NCBI RefSeq assembly: GCF_019130065.1
Contig: NZ_JAHSPG010000006.1
Span: forward strand, 186,001 to 250,000
Direction of reading: 5' to 3'
Source of the DNA: Pinibacter aurantiacus
GTDB taxonomy: Bacteria > Bacteroidota > Bacteroidia > Chitinophagales > Chitinophagaceae
Length of the DNA: 64,000 bases
Made by a program: the position numbers and the translations under genes
In this document: positions 36,992-45,690 of the stretch, one piece after another
Layout: each line of letters opens with the position of its first letter
Position numbering within the stretch: position 1 is the stretch's first letter
Notes under the pieces: model-generated
Told to the model about the DNA's origin: nothing
Database searches by the model: none
The model's input: only the letters and a program-made list of their open reading frames with translations

Positions 36992-39900
36992 ATGAGATTA
37001 AAAAGAATTTCCCTTACAACATTATTGACAGTAATGTCATTCCTCTTCGCATCGAATATGCGGGCGCAGGATGTTAACTCTTCGGGTGCACAGTCTACAT
37101 TCAAAGGCGCTTTTCAAACAAGGGGGCGTGGTATTTGTGAGATGAATAACGGTGTGTTGAAAACAAAAGATGCGTATGCGGCTTTTGGTGATGAAAACAT
37201 GAGCGACTATGAGGCGACATTTCGTGCATGCACACCAAAAGGAGAAGATCAGGTACAACTGTGGGCGGGCTTTAGAGAGTTCAATAGGAACGACAGGTAT
37301 ATCATTGGTTTACGCGGTGGCCTGCAAAATACTTTGTACTTAAGCAGGCTTGGTTATTTAGGCACAGATGAATTTCTCGCATTGCGCCCGTTGGATTTTA
37401 AGCCAGAACCCGGCGCATGGTACACATTCCGAATACAGCTGAGTGGCAAAAGAATTCGCGTGTTTCTCAATGATGAATTATTGCCACGTATAGACATAGA
37501 AGACAAAAACAGTGTGTTGGCACCTTCGGGAAAAATCACGCTTGGTGGCGGATGGATCACTAGCCTTTATGAAGGTCTTACGATAACTCCGTTGCAAAAA
37601 GGAGCATTGGATAACATGCCAAAACTGGAATATGCAGCGGCGACAAAAGCAATTGATAAAACGGCAAAGAGAAAACAGGAACGCAGCACTTACAAAGCTG
37701 TTGTTGTAGATAAAATTAATCCGGGACGCACCGTCGTTTCACTCGATGGCCAATGGTTGTTCATGCCCGTATATGAAATGTCCGATCAGAAGAAAGCTAT
37801 TTCTCCCAAGGAAGATGATAAAGAATGGCACAGCATGCACGTGCCTGATTTTTGGAACCCTATTCGCATTTGGCTGCACGGGGAAACCTTTGGCCCGTTT
37901 GCCAAAGGTGCTTCTGATAACTACTTTCAGGCTGAGACAGATCGTTGCGAAGGTTACACATTTGATTACAAAAAAACAGCCGCCGCATGGTATCGCCAAT
38001 GGATCGAGTTGCCTGATAACATAGACGGGAAAGATGTGTCGCTGCAATTCGATGCTATTTCAAAAATTGCAGAAGTCTGGATCAATGGTGTGCATGCGGG
38101 TAAACATGTCGGCATGTTTGGCGATCTTAATGTAAATGCAAAAGGTTTGTTTCACAAGGGAAAAAACCTTGTAACTGTAAAAGTGATTCGCGATTACACA
38201 AACGACATTAAAGACGAAGGCAAGGTGGTCGATGTGGCAGTTAGCGTGGAGGTAACAAACAAAATGCTAAAGGACCTTGCGCATGGATTTTACAATGGCG
38301 ACCCTGCCGGTATCTGGCAACCGGTGAAGCTCGTGATCACTGATCCGTTAAAGATCAGCGATGTGTACATCAAACCGAATCTTACTGGCGCGTCATTTGA
38401 AATTACGGTGAAAAATTCTGAGAAGACTGACAAGCAATTTTCATTCGTTACAAAGATTGTAGATAAGAATGGCAAGCCACTATACGTTGGATTGGGATTG
38501 GACAAAAACATTATTCACGCAGGAGAAGAACGTACTTTCAATTATAGTGTGAAAGATTTGCAACCTTTGTTGTGGACACCACAAACGCCGAACCTGTATG
38601 ACTTTACATTCTACATCATGTCAAACGGTAAGGAGGCGGATAGTTCTGTCATTGTTTCCGGCTTCAGAACTTTCGAAAGTAAAGATGGTTACTTGTGGTT
38701 GAATGGTAAACGCTATTGGCTGAGAGGCGGAAATCAAACTCCTTTTGCACTTGCTCCCAATGATGTGGCATTGGCCGACAAATTCTACGATCTTATGAAG
38801 GCAGGTAACATGGAAGTGACACGCACACACACCGCGCCGTACAACGAACTCTGGATGCAGGAAGCGGATAAAAAGGGAATCGGCGTTAGCTTTGAAGGTA
38901 CATGGCCCTGGCTCATGCTCGCGACTTCCATGCCCGATAAAAAACTGATCGATATGTGGGCAGATGAATTTCTTGCCATGATCAAAAAATACAGAAACCA
39001 TCCTTCTCTGTTGTTCTGGACGGTAAACAATGAAATGAAGTTCTATGACAACGATCCAGATATGGAACGTGCGAAATTGAAAATGACGATCATTTCTGAT
39101 GTGGTGAAAAGGATGCGAACAGTAGATAATACGCGACCAATTTGTTTTGATTCCAACTACAAAAGAAAAGGCAAGGCAAAGAAATTTGGTGAAACATTTT
39201 TTAGCAATATCGATGATGGCGATATCGACGATATTCATTCCTACATCAACTGGTACGACCATACTGTGTTCAAGCAATTTAATGGTGAGTTTCAAAAAGA
39301 AAACTGGTCCGAAGGCCGGCCGTTGATCAGCCAGGAAATGTCGACAGGTTATCCAAACAGCGAAACCGGCCATCCCGTGCGGTTTTATACGCAGGTCCAT
39401 CAAACGCCGCAATCGCTCGTTGGTGATCTTGCTTATGAATACAATGATCCAGCGTATTTTTTGCAGGCACAATCATTCATCACCAGCGAAGTTGCCGAAG
39501 CATTAAGAAGAAGCAATGATAAATCAGCAGGCATCATTCACTTTGCGCTCATTACATGGTTCCAGAATGTCTACAATGCGTCAACTATAAAACCATACGT
39601 AACCTATTATGCAATGCAAAGAGCGCTGCAACCGGTACTTGTAAGCGCTGAATTGTGGGGGCGTCATTTTTACGCAGGTGAACAGTTGCCCGTGAGAATA
39701 TGCATTGTGAACGACAGGAGCGAAGGTAGCGCCATTGCTCCTTCTGAACTGGAATGGAAGATTGTAAACAATGACGGAAAAGTGTTGCAAAGTGGTATGC
39801 AAAAGGTTCCCGAAGTTGCATACTATGGCCGCGAGTGGGTAACGCCAACGATTAATATTTCTGCGTTACCACAAGATAGGATTAATGGAAAGCTGGTATT

Positions 39901-40618
39901 GTCGTTAAAAGAAAATGGCAAGCAAATTTCATCCAATGAATATTCGATAACATTGGCAAACAAACAGTGGAACAAAGCAAGCGTTTCTAAAAAGATTTTG
40001 CTGGTGGATAAAACAAATATGAAGGCGGTGTTTGATAAGCTCGGCATTGCACATGCATTATCATCAACGGTGAGTGAAGCTTTACAACAGAAAGCTGGTG
40101 TTTATGTATTCTCCGGTGTAAATTCCGGCGAGGTATCTGCACAGGACTTGCAGCGAATCAAAGAAATGAAAGCAAATGGTGCCAAGTTTCTTTTGCTTAA
40201 CTCAGGCTTTGCTGCAGACCTTTTTACAGAGTATATAACAGGTTCAATTGTACCGACAGAGGGTGACATTGTTAACATGGAAATTCCTGAATCGCCTGTG
40301 TTTAACGGCATTGAATTGATGGACCTACGTTATTTTAATGACAACAAAAGAGAGGTTCCAACGGTTTGTAATTCAGCTTTAAAAGTAACGCGGAGCGAGC
40401 ATGTTGAACTATTGGCAAAGCACATCAAGATTCATGGATACATCAACGGGGACATGGCCGAGCGTGCAAAATATATGCAAGGCATAGAAGGCAGTACGAT
40501 CGTAAAGATCAATGATAAAGGCACCGCCATTGTATCAACCATGGCATTGGAAAAAGGAGTAACAGATCCGGTCGCAGGAAAATTATTGGTAAATATGTTG
40601 AATGATTTGGCAAAGTAA
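36992..40618 (+). CDS. Large GH2-family enzyme with N-terminal LamG/DUF1080-like domain
   Basis: A 1208-residue secreted GH2 enzyme. I start it at ATG 36992 rather than the TTG two codons upstream; the signal peptide ends ASNMRAQ. Residues about 30-205 form a LamG/DUF1080-like jelly roll (probable glycan binding). About 247-420 is the GH2 sugar-binding domain, about 425-545 an Ig-like domain and about 565-860 the TIM barrel. The acid/base is E681 in TVNNEMKF and the nucleophile is E782 in LISQEMS. The C-terminal 340 residues are beta/alpha-rich and unassigned. GH2 covers beta-galactosidase, beta-mannosidase, beta-glucuronidase and alpha-L-arabinopyranosidase activities, and I cannot choose among them. 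Confidence 0.86.
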   Translation: MRLKRISLTTLLTVMSFLFASNMRAQDVNSSGAQSTFKGAFQTRGRGICEMNNGVLKTKDAYAAFGDENMSDYEATFRACTPKGEDQVQLWAGFREFNRNDRYIIGLRGGLQNTLYLSRLGYLGTDEFLALRPLDFKPEPGAWYTFRIQLSGKRIRVFLNDELLPRIDIEDKNSVLAPSGKITLGGGWITSLYEGLTITPLQKGALDNMPKLEYAAATKAIDKTAKRKQERSTYKAVVVDKINPGRTVVSLDGQWLFMPVYEMSDQKKAISPKEDDKEWHSMHVPDFWNPIRIWLHGETFGPFAKGASDNYFQAETDRCEGYTFDYKKTAAAWYRQWIELPDNIDGKDVSLQFDAISKIAEVWINGVHAGKHVGMFGDLNVNAKGLFHKGKNLVTVKVIRDYTNDIKDEGKVVDVAVSVEVTNKMLKDLAHGFYNGDPAGIWQPVKLVITDPLKISDVYIKPNLTGASFEITVKNSEKTDKQFSFVTKIVDKNGKPLYVGLGLDKNIIHAGEERTFNYSVKDLQPLLWTPQTPNLYDFTFYIMSNGKEADSSVIVSGFRTFESKDGYLWLNGKRYWLRGGNQTPFALAPNDVALADKFYDLMKAGNMEVTRTHTAPYNELWMQEADKKGIGVSFEGTWPWLMLATSMPDKKLIDMWADEFLAMIKKYRNHPSLLFWTVNNEMKFYDNDPDMERAKLKMTIISDVVKRMRTVDNTRPICFDSNYKRKGKAKKFGETFFSNIDDGDIDDIHSYINWYDHTVFKQFNGEFQKENWSEGRPLISQEMSTGYPNSETGHPVRFYTQVHQTPQSLVGDLAYEYNDPAYFLQAQSFITSEVAEALRRSNDKSAGIIHFALITWFQNVYNASTIKPYVTYYAMQRALQPVLVSAELWGRHFYAGEQLPVRICIVNDRSEGSAIAPSELEWKIVNNDGKVLQSGMQKVPEVAYYGREWVTPTINISALPQDRINGKLVLSLKENGKQISSNEYSITLANKQWNKASVSKKILLVDKTNMKAVFDKLGIAHALSSTVSEALQQKAGVYVFSGVNSGEVSAQDLQRIKEMKANGAKFLLLNSGFAADLFTEYITGSIVPTEGDIVNMEIPESPVFNGIELMDLRYFNDNKREVPTVCNSALKVTRSEHVELLAKHIKIHGYINGDMAERAKYMQGIEGSTIVKINDKGTAIVSTMALEKGVTDPVAGKLLVNMLNDLAK

Positions 40619-40658
40619 TGTTAGTCAGTTAGAACGTTTAATGTGCAGAGCCATGAAG

Positions 40659-40855
40659 GCGGCATTTAACGTGTCGCCCCTACGAGGCTGGCAGTGAATT
40701 TTCTAAACTGGTTTCTTTTTCTACGAACGTGAAGCTCCTACGGAGCTTGATGATCGAGATTCAACCTAGCCCCAGCGGGGCGACACGTTCGTAGCCAATG
40801 TGAAATTGCAGCGAATCGAATGCCAGCCCCGTAGGGGCGAAATGTTAAATGTCGC
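40659..40855. repeat. Nested palindromes with GCCCCTACGGGGC/GCTCCTACGGAGC words
   Basis: It occupies the 317-base gap 40619-40935. The outer arms 40659-40693 and 40821-40855 pair over 35 bases with four mismatches. Inside, CTACGAACGTG (40721-40731) pairs exactly with CACGTTCGTAG (40784-40794), and small palindromes GCTCCTACGGAGC and GCCCCAGCGGGGC lie within. The same CTACGAAC/GCTCCTACGGAGC family recurs at 51958-52037, ahead of GH95. No promoter recognised. Confidence 0.82.
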
Positions 40856-40935
40856 GAAGCAACAGCTTTTTAACATGAATTAAGTTGGCTGCAATGATGC
40901 TTACTCGCATCACGGCTGCCTAAAATAAAAGAGTG

Positions 40936-42732
40936 ATGAACAAATTTTTTAAAAATACTTTGTTATTATCGGTCTGCGCAATATCGCTCTATAGTGGCGA
41001 TGCGCAAACTCCATTGCCTGCTAATGATTTGGTAGCGCCAAACTACACAACAGCGCCAATGCAGGATTGGGAAAAGAAATTCTCCGATTTCTCTTTCAAT
41101 GTCTACAAAAAAAATGACCATGTTTTGCCCTACAGGCTTTACAAACCTGCGGCCCAAAAGGGAGAGAAATATCCGCTGGTATTGTTCATGCATGGAGCCG
41201 GAGAAAGAGGCGTTGATAATCGCAAGCAATTCCTTCGTTTTTCATGCACGAAGTTTTGGGAAAAATATCCGTGCTATGTTTTAGCACCGCAATGTCCGGA
41301 AAGAAAGGATGTGGATAGTGATGCAGGAGCAGTGTGGGTACATACGCCTTTTGGTGCGCAGAGTCATTCAATGCAGAAGGAGCCTACATGGCCAATGCAG
41401 TTGTCCTTTGAATTGCTCGATAGAATTATCAAAGAGAATAACATTGATCGCGACCGCATTTATATAACGGGACTTTCAATGGGCGGCTTTGCTACATGGG
41501 AAATGTTGCAGCGTCATCCGGAGTTGTTTGCCGCAGGCATCCCCATTTGTGGTGGTGGCGACACTGCTTTTGCGGGAAAGCTTTCGCGTGTTCCGCTTTG
41601 GGTGTTTCATGGCGATGCGGATAGCACCGTGCCCGTAACGCGTTCGCGTGCAATGGTTCAACAGGTTGTTGCCAAAGGTGGCCATCCGCGATATACGGAA
41701 TATCCCGGAGTTGGTCATGATTCATGGAGCAGAACTTATCCAGAAAACGAAGTATGGGATTGGTTGTTTGCTCAGTCAAAAAAGAAAGATTCTCCAAAGA
41801 AAATTGCATATGGTTCGCTGGAAGACGATCACATCAAATACATTGGTCGTTGGGATAAAAGCAACGTTGCGGAATATGTGAGCAGATGGGGTGGTGCTTA
41901 TTTTAAAGTGGCATTTACCGGAACGAAAGTGAAATTGAGAATGGGTACGAACAAAACGAACTACTACGTTAAGATAGACAATGGTCCCTGGATCAGCTAT
42001 AAGAATGTAAGCGATACAATTGATATCACGCCGGTTGCATTGTCAAAAGGTAAGCATACACTGAGCGTTGCGCAGGGTAAGGATTACAATTATGTTTTTA
42101 GTTTTCGCGGATTGATTTTGGAGCACGGCGCTGTAACATCAGATCCGCCTGTGTCGCCATTTCTCATTGAATTTATCGGTGACTCGATCACAGCGGGTTA
42201 TACAGATGATCAGGCAAATGTTTCTGATTATGCATGGATAAGTGCAGAGAAATTGGGTGCGGAACACACACAAATCGCTTATCCCGGCATTACGCTGGTG
42301 AGCGGATATCCTAAGGGTGGCATGGATAATCAGTATTTCAGAATGGGTTCTCCCGCATCAATAGTGAGTCCTATGTGGGAGATGAACAAATATGTTCCGG
42401 ATATGATTGTGATTAATCTGGGCACAAATGATAACAACAAGCGTGTGCCAGATAGTGTGCTGCAGGCAAATTATACTGAATTTCTTTTCAAAATCCGCAA
42501 GCAATTTCCAAATGCACAGGTATTGGTGATGCGCACGTTTCTTGGCGTGAAAGTCAATCCTACACTGGCTGCCGTGAATGCACGCATCGCGGCGGGTGAT
42601 AAAAAACTGCACTATGTAGATACAGAAGGATGGCTAACGAAAGCTGATTACGGAGACGGTTTGCACCCGAGCGTGGAAGGACAGATGAAGGCTGCGGGGT
42701 TGTTGATGCCTGTGATTGAGAAGTACAGGTAA
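40936..42732 (+). CDS. Double esterase: alpha/beta-hydrolase plus CE2-like SGNH module
   Basis: A 598-residue secreted protein (signal peptide ending YSGDAQ; ATG 40936 preferred to the GTG one codon upstream). Residues about 50-285 are a PHB-depolymerase/CE1-like alpha/beta hydrolase with S181 in GLSMGG, an Asp in HGDADSTVP and a His in GVGHDSW. About 290-400 is a CE2-type jelly roll (DHIKYIGRWDKS, GTNKTNYYVKIDNGP). About 410-598 is an SGNH hydrolase with S417 in FIGDSIT, GTNDNN and H577 in DGLHPS. Both active sites look intact, so it may remove two ester types, such as acetyl and feruloyl, from one glycan. Confidence 0.87.
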   Translation: MNKFFKNTLLLSVCAISLYSGDAQTPLPANDLVAPNYTTAPMQDWEKKFSDFSFNVYKKNDHVLPYRLYKPAAQKGEKYPLVLFMHGAGERGVDNRKQFLRFSCTKFWEKYPCYVLAPQCPERKDVDSDAGAVWVHTPFGAQSHSMQKEPTWPMQLSFELLDRIIKENNIDRDRIYITGLSMGGFATWEMLQRHPELFAAGIPICGGGDTAFAGKLSRVPLWVFHGDADSTVPVTRSRAMVQQVVAKGGHPRYTEYPGVGHDSWSRTYPENEVWDWLFAQSKKKDSPKKIAYGSLEDDHIKYIGRWDKSNVAEYVSRWGGAYFKVAFTGTKVKLRMGTNKTNYYVKIDNGPWISYKNVSDTIDITPVALSKGKHTLSVAQGKDYNYVFSFRGLILEHGAVTSDPPVSPFLIEFIGDSITAGYTDDQANVSDYAWISAEKLGAEHTQIAYPGITLVSGYPKGGMDNQYFRMGSPASIVSPMWEMNKYVPDMIVINLGTNDNNKRVPDSVLQANYTEFLFKIRKQFPNAQVLVMRTFLGVKVNPTLAAVNARIAAGDKKLHYVDTEGWLTKADYGDGLHPSVEGQMKAAGLLMPVIEKYR

Positions 42733-42884
42733 TTTGAAAATTTGAAGATTTGAAAATTTGAAAATGCATTATGTGCGGCACTCATCTTCTAATGGTTCTT
42801 GTTTTCAGTTCAAGTTGTTAAAAGCTTTATTGAAATTTGCACAGAAATAATTCTCAAATTCTCAAATCTTCAAATTTTCAAATT
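42731..42884. repeat. Inverted repeat with 34-bp arms of AATTTGARA words, at a stop codon
   Basis: The arms 42731-42764 and 42851-42884 pair over 34 bases with two mismatches and enclose about 86 bases. The left arm begins within the stop codon of the esterase gene. The words are AATTTGAAA, ATTTGAAGA and ATTTGAGA; the same word family makes the arms at 56847-57004. Confidence 0.88.
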
Positions 42885-42993
42885 TGCATTTTTTAATGTT
42901 CATGAGAGTGAAATCATTCTGGAATTTTAGCTCCCTGCTTTTAGTGTCGATTTTTTTTACAATTTTATAGCCCTTTTTAAAAGTGATTGCATA

Positions 42994-45351
42994 ATGAATA
43001 GAATTTTGATAGCGCTGACTTTGTCGGTAACGTGTTTGGCTAACGGCGTACTTGCTCAGTCGGCGAAACAGAACGGATGGATAGATTTTAATAAGAATGG
43101 CAGGAAAGATGTTTACGAAGATCCAACACAAGCGATAGATAAACGTGTAAGTAATCTGCTTTCGCAAATGACAATGGAAGAAAAGACATGTCAGCTGGCC
43201 ACGTTGTATGGTTATGGTGCTGTTCTGAAAGATCGTTTGCCACAACCCGGATGGAGAGATAGTGTGTGGAAAGACGGAATCGCTAATATTGACGAGCAAC
43301 TCACCGGACTGCGTAAAGACACAATGTACGCTTATCCGTACTCATCCCATGCCGGAGCAATCAATTCCATTCAGAAATGGTTCGTTGAGCAAACGCGTTT
43401 AGGTATTCCTGTGGATTTCACTACCGAAGGCATTCGAGGATTGAATCACATGAAGGCTACGTATTTCCCGGCGCAAATTGCACAGGCTTGTACTTTCAAC
43501 AAAGAGTTGGTGCACAGAATTGCACAGGTGACAGGAAGAGAGGCTAAAGCATTGGGTTACACAAATGTGTATTCGCCCATACTCGATGTGGCTTCAGATC
43601 CGCGTTGGGGAAGAATTGAAGAAACTTATGGCTGCGATCCGTTTCTTGTTGCAGAGCTGGGTCGACAAAATATAACTGGTATACAGGAAAACAAAATTGT
43701 ATCTACTGTAAAACATTTTGCAGTGTACGGCATTCCCGTTGGTGGCCGCGATGGAGGTACCCGCACCGATCCGCATGTGGCGCCGAGAGAAATGTGGGAG
43801 CTATACCTGGAACCATTCAGGGTGGCATTTGAAGAAGCGGGAGCAATGGGGACAATGGCTTCATACAATGATTACGATGGCGTTCCAATCATTGGTAATT
43901 ATTATTTCCTAACCGATATTTTGCGTAAGCAGTTTAAGTTTAAAGGTTATGTAGTAAGCGACAGTCACGCGTTTGAAGACCTTTGGGATAAATATCATGT
44001 TGCAGTTGATACCGCAGATGCCGCTAAGCAGGCGCTTTCGGCGGGCATGAATGTTCGTACAGATTTTGCAGCACCGCGTCCGTACATCATGGGCATAAGA
44101 AGAGGCATTAAAAATGGCAGCATTCCAATGAGCGTGATAGATCAGCGTGTGAGCGAAGTATTGCGTGTAAAATTTTGGTTGGGACTTTTTGATAATCCAT
44201 ATGTCAAAGATACAACGCTGGCGGATGGCCTGGTGCACAACCAGGAAGCGAAAGATCTTGCTGCATTGGCGGCAAAGCAAAGTGTCGTTCTGTTAAAGAA
44301 CGAAAACAACACATTGCCTCTGAACAAGAATAGTATCAAGACTATTGCGTTGATAGGGCCGAATGTAAAAGAAGAAAAAAGTTTGCTCTCGCGCTATGGC
44401 CCGGTGCATACAAATGTTGTTACCTTTTACGACGGCATTACAAAAGCCCTCCCTTCGGGAACAAAAGTTTTGTACGCGAAAGGCTGTACACACACTGATA
44501 AAAATTTTCCTGAAAGCGATATAGAAGATTTTCCTCTTACTGCCGATGAGGATGCAGCCTTAAAAGAAGCTGTTGACGCAGCTTCTGCAGCAGATGTAGT
44601 TTTGCTTGCAGTAGGCGACAATGAAAATACAATTGGCGAAACGCATTCAAGACTTAGCTTAAAATTGCCGGGTAGACAAGAAGAGTTGGTAAAGCGCATT
44701 GCTGCATTGGGCAAGCCAACTGTACTGGTGTTGATTGGTGGTCGTCCGGTAACTATCAACTATGCGAGTAAAAATTTACCCGCAATAATTGAAACTTGGT
44801 ATCTCGGTGAAACAATGGGCGATGCTATTGCGTCCGTGTTGTTTGGTGAGTACAATCCGGGCGGTAAATTGTGTGTGCCGTTTCCAAAACATGTAGGACA
44901 AATTCCGCTTTCATTTCCGATGAAGCCTGCTGCCGATGGATTTGGAGATGCCAATGTGCGTGGCTTTCTCTATCCGTTTGGATTTGGATTGAGTTATACA
45001 ACATTTGCTTACAGCGATCTTAAAGTGAATGCTGATCAATACGCTTCAAAAGGAGAGGTAACCGTGACCTTCAAAATAAAAAATACCGGGAAATATGCGG
45101 GTGACGAAATTGCGCAATTATACCTGCACGATCAACTAAGTTCCGTTGCTACTTATGTAAGAAAGTTGCGCGGCTTTGAAAGAGTTTCCCTCCAACCCGG
45201 TGAAGAAAAACAGGTAACGATGACTTTGCACTCAAAAGATTTTTCTCTGATCAACCGTGAAATGAAAAGGGTAGTTGAACCCGGATGGTTTGATGTTTTG
45301 ATTGGAGCGAGTTCGGAGGATGTGAGGCTGAGTGGGAAGATCAAGCTTTAA
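42994..45351 (+). CDS. GH3 beta-glycosidase with N-terminal EF-hand-like loop
   Basis: A 785-residue secreted GH3 enzyme (beta-glucosidase/beta-xylosidase type); the signal peptide ends NGVLAQ. Just after it, DFNKNGRKDVYED (about residues 31-43) has the spacing of a calcium-binding EF-hand or dockerin loop. The GH3 N-terminal barrel has VYSPILDVASDPRWGRIEETYG and KHFAVYGIPVGGRD. The nucleophile is D323 in YVVSDSHAF. The C-terminal alpha/beta sandwich includes VVLLKNENNTLPL and GDNENTIGETHSRLSLKLPG, and a fibronectin-III-like domain closes the protein. Specificity is unassigned. Confidence 0.92.
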   Translation: MNRILIALTLSVTCLANGVLAQSAKQNGWIDFNKNGRKDVYEDPTQAIDKRVSNLLSQMTMEEKTCQLATLYGYGAVLKDRLPQPGWRDSVWKDGIANIDEQLTGLRKDTMYAYPYSSHAGAINSIQKWFVEQTRLGIPVDFTTEGIRGLNHMKATYFPAQIAQACTFNKELVHRIAQVTGREAKALGYTNVYSPILDVASDPRWGRIEETYGCDPFLVAELGRQNITGIQENKIVSTVKHFAVYGIPVGGRDGGTRTDPHVAPREMWELYLEPFRVAFEEAGAMGTMASYNDYDGVPIIGNYYFLTDILRKQFKFKGYVVSDSHAFEDLWDKYHVAVDTADAAKQALSAGMNVRTDFAAPRPYIMGIRRGIKNGSIPMSVIDQRVSEVLRVKFWLGLFDNPYVKDTTLADGLVHNQEAKDLAALAAKQSVVLLKNENNTLPLNKNSIKTIALIGPNVKEEKSLLSRYGPVHTNVVTFYDGITKALPSGTKVLYAKGCTHTDKNFPESDIEDFPLTADEDAALKEAVDAASAADVVLLAVGDNENTIGETHSRLSLKLPGRQEELVKRIAALGKPTVLVLIGGRPVTINYASKNLPAIIETWYLGETMGDAIASVLFGEYNPGGKLCVPFPKHVGQIPLSFPMKPAADGFGDANVRGFLYPFGFGLSYTTFAYSDLKVNADQYASKGEVTVTFKIKNTGKYAGDEIAQLYLHDQLSSVATYVRKLRGFERVSLQPGEEKQVTMTLHSKDFSLINREMKRVVEPGWFDVLIGASSEDVRLSGKIKL

Positions 45352-45512
45352 CAATAACTGAATAACTGATTAACTGAATAACTGAAGTTTGTGCATTTAA
45401 CTTTCTTCACCAATTGAATCAATGATTCTGTGCATGAATGAATAATCGAACTATGAAACGAAGTTCGACTTTCAACCTTCAGTTATTCAGTTAATCAGTT
45501 ATTCAGTTATTG
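45352..45512. repeat. Perfect 36-bp inverted repeat of AATAACTG words starting at the GH3 stop
   Basis: The arms 45352-45387 and 45477-45512 are exact complements over 36 bases with an 89-base loop. The left arm starts on the base after the GH3 stop codon. The arm is four eight-base words: three AATAACTG and one ATTAACTG. It takes up the first half of the 339-base gap before the second GH2 gene; the other half is a likely promoter region. Confidence 0.93.
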
Positions 45513-45547
45513 AGTTGTTCAGTTTTTTACAAAGAAATTCCGGTACT

Positions 45548-45601
45548 AATGTTCTATTAATGTTTTATTACGACTTTATTAGTAGCTCAAAGCTTTCTTT
45601 G
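45548..45601 (+). promoter_or_regulatory. Promoter-proximal motif shared with susC upstream region
   Basis: At 45556-45570 lies ATTAATGTTTTATTA, identical over 15 bases to the sequence 82 bases ahead of susC (24157-24171). A degenerate copy, CTAATGTTCTATTA, overlaps it on the left. TTTCTTTG at 45594-45601 is one base from the Bacteroidota -7 consensus. An activator site shared by the two transcription units is plausible but not shown. Confidence 0.4.
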
Positions 45602-45690
45602 GTGTCGATATTTAATTTGTCATAGGTAGATTTTTTCGGCGAGGCCGGAGTTTACCAGTGTCGGATTTTTAACCCACAATCAGCTTTGAA

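Noticed and set aside
38621-39472. 283-codon open frame on the minus strand inside the first GH2 gene
   Set aside because: It is antisense to the catalytic TIM barrel of a well-supported GH2 gene and shows no recognisable domain or signal.
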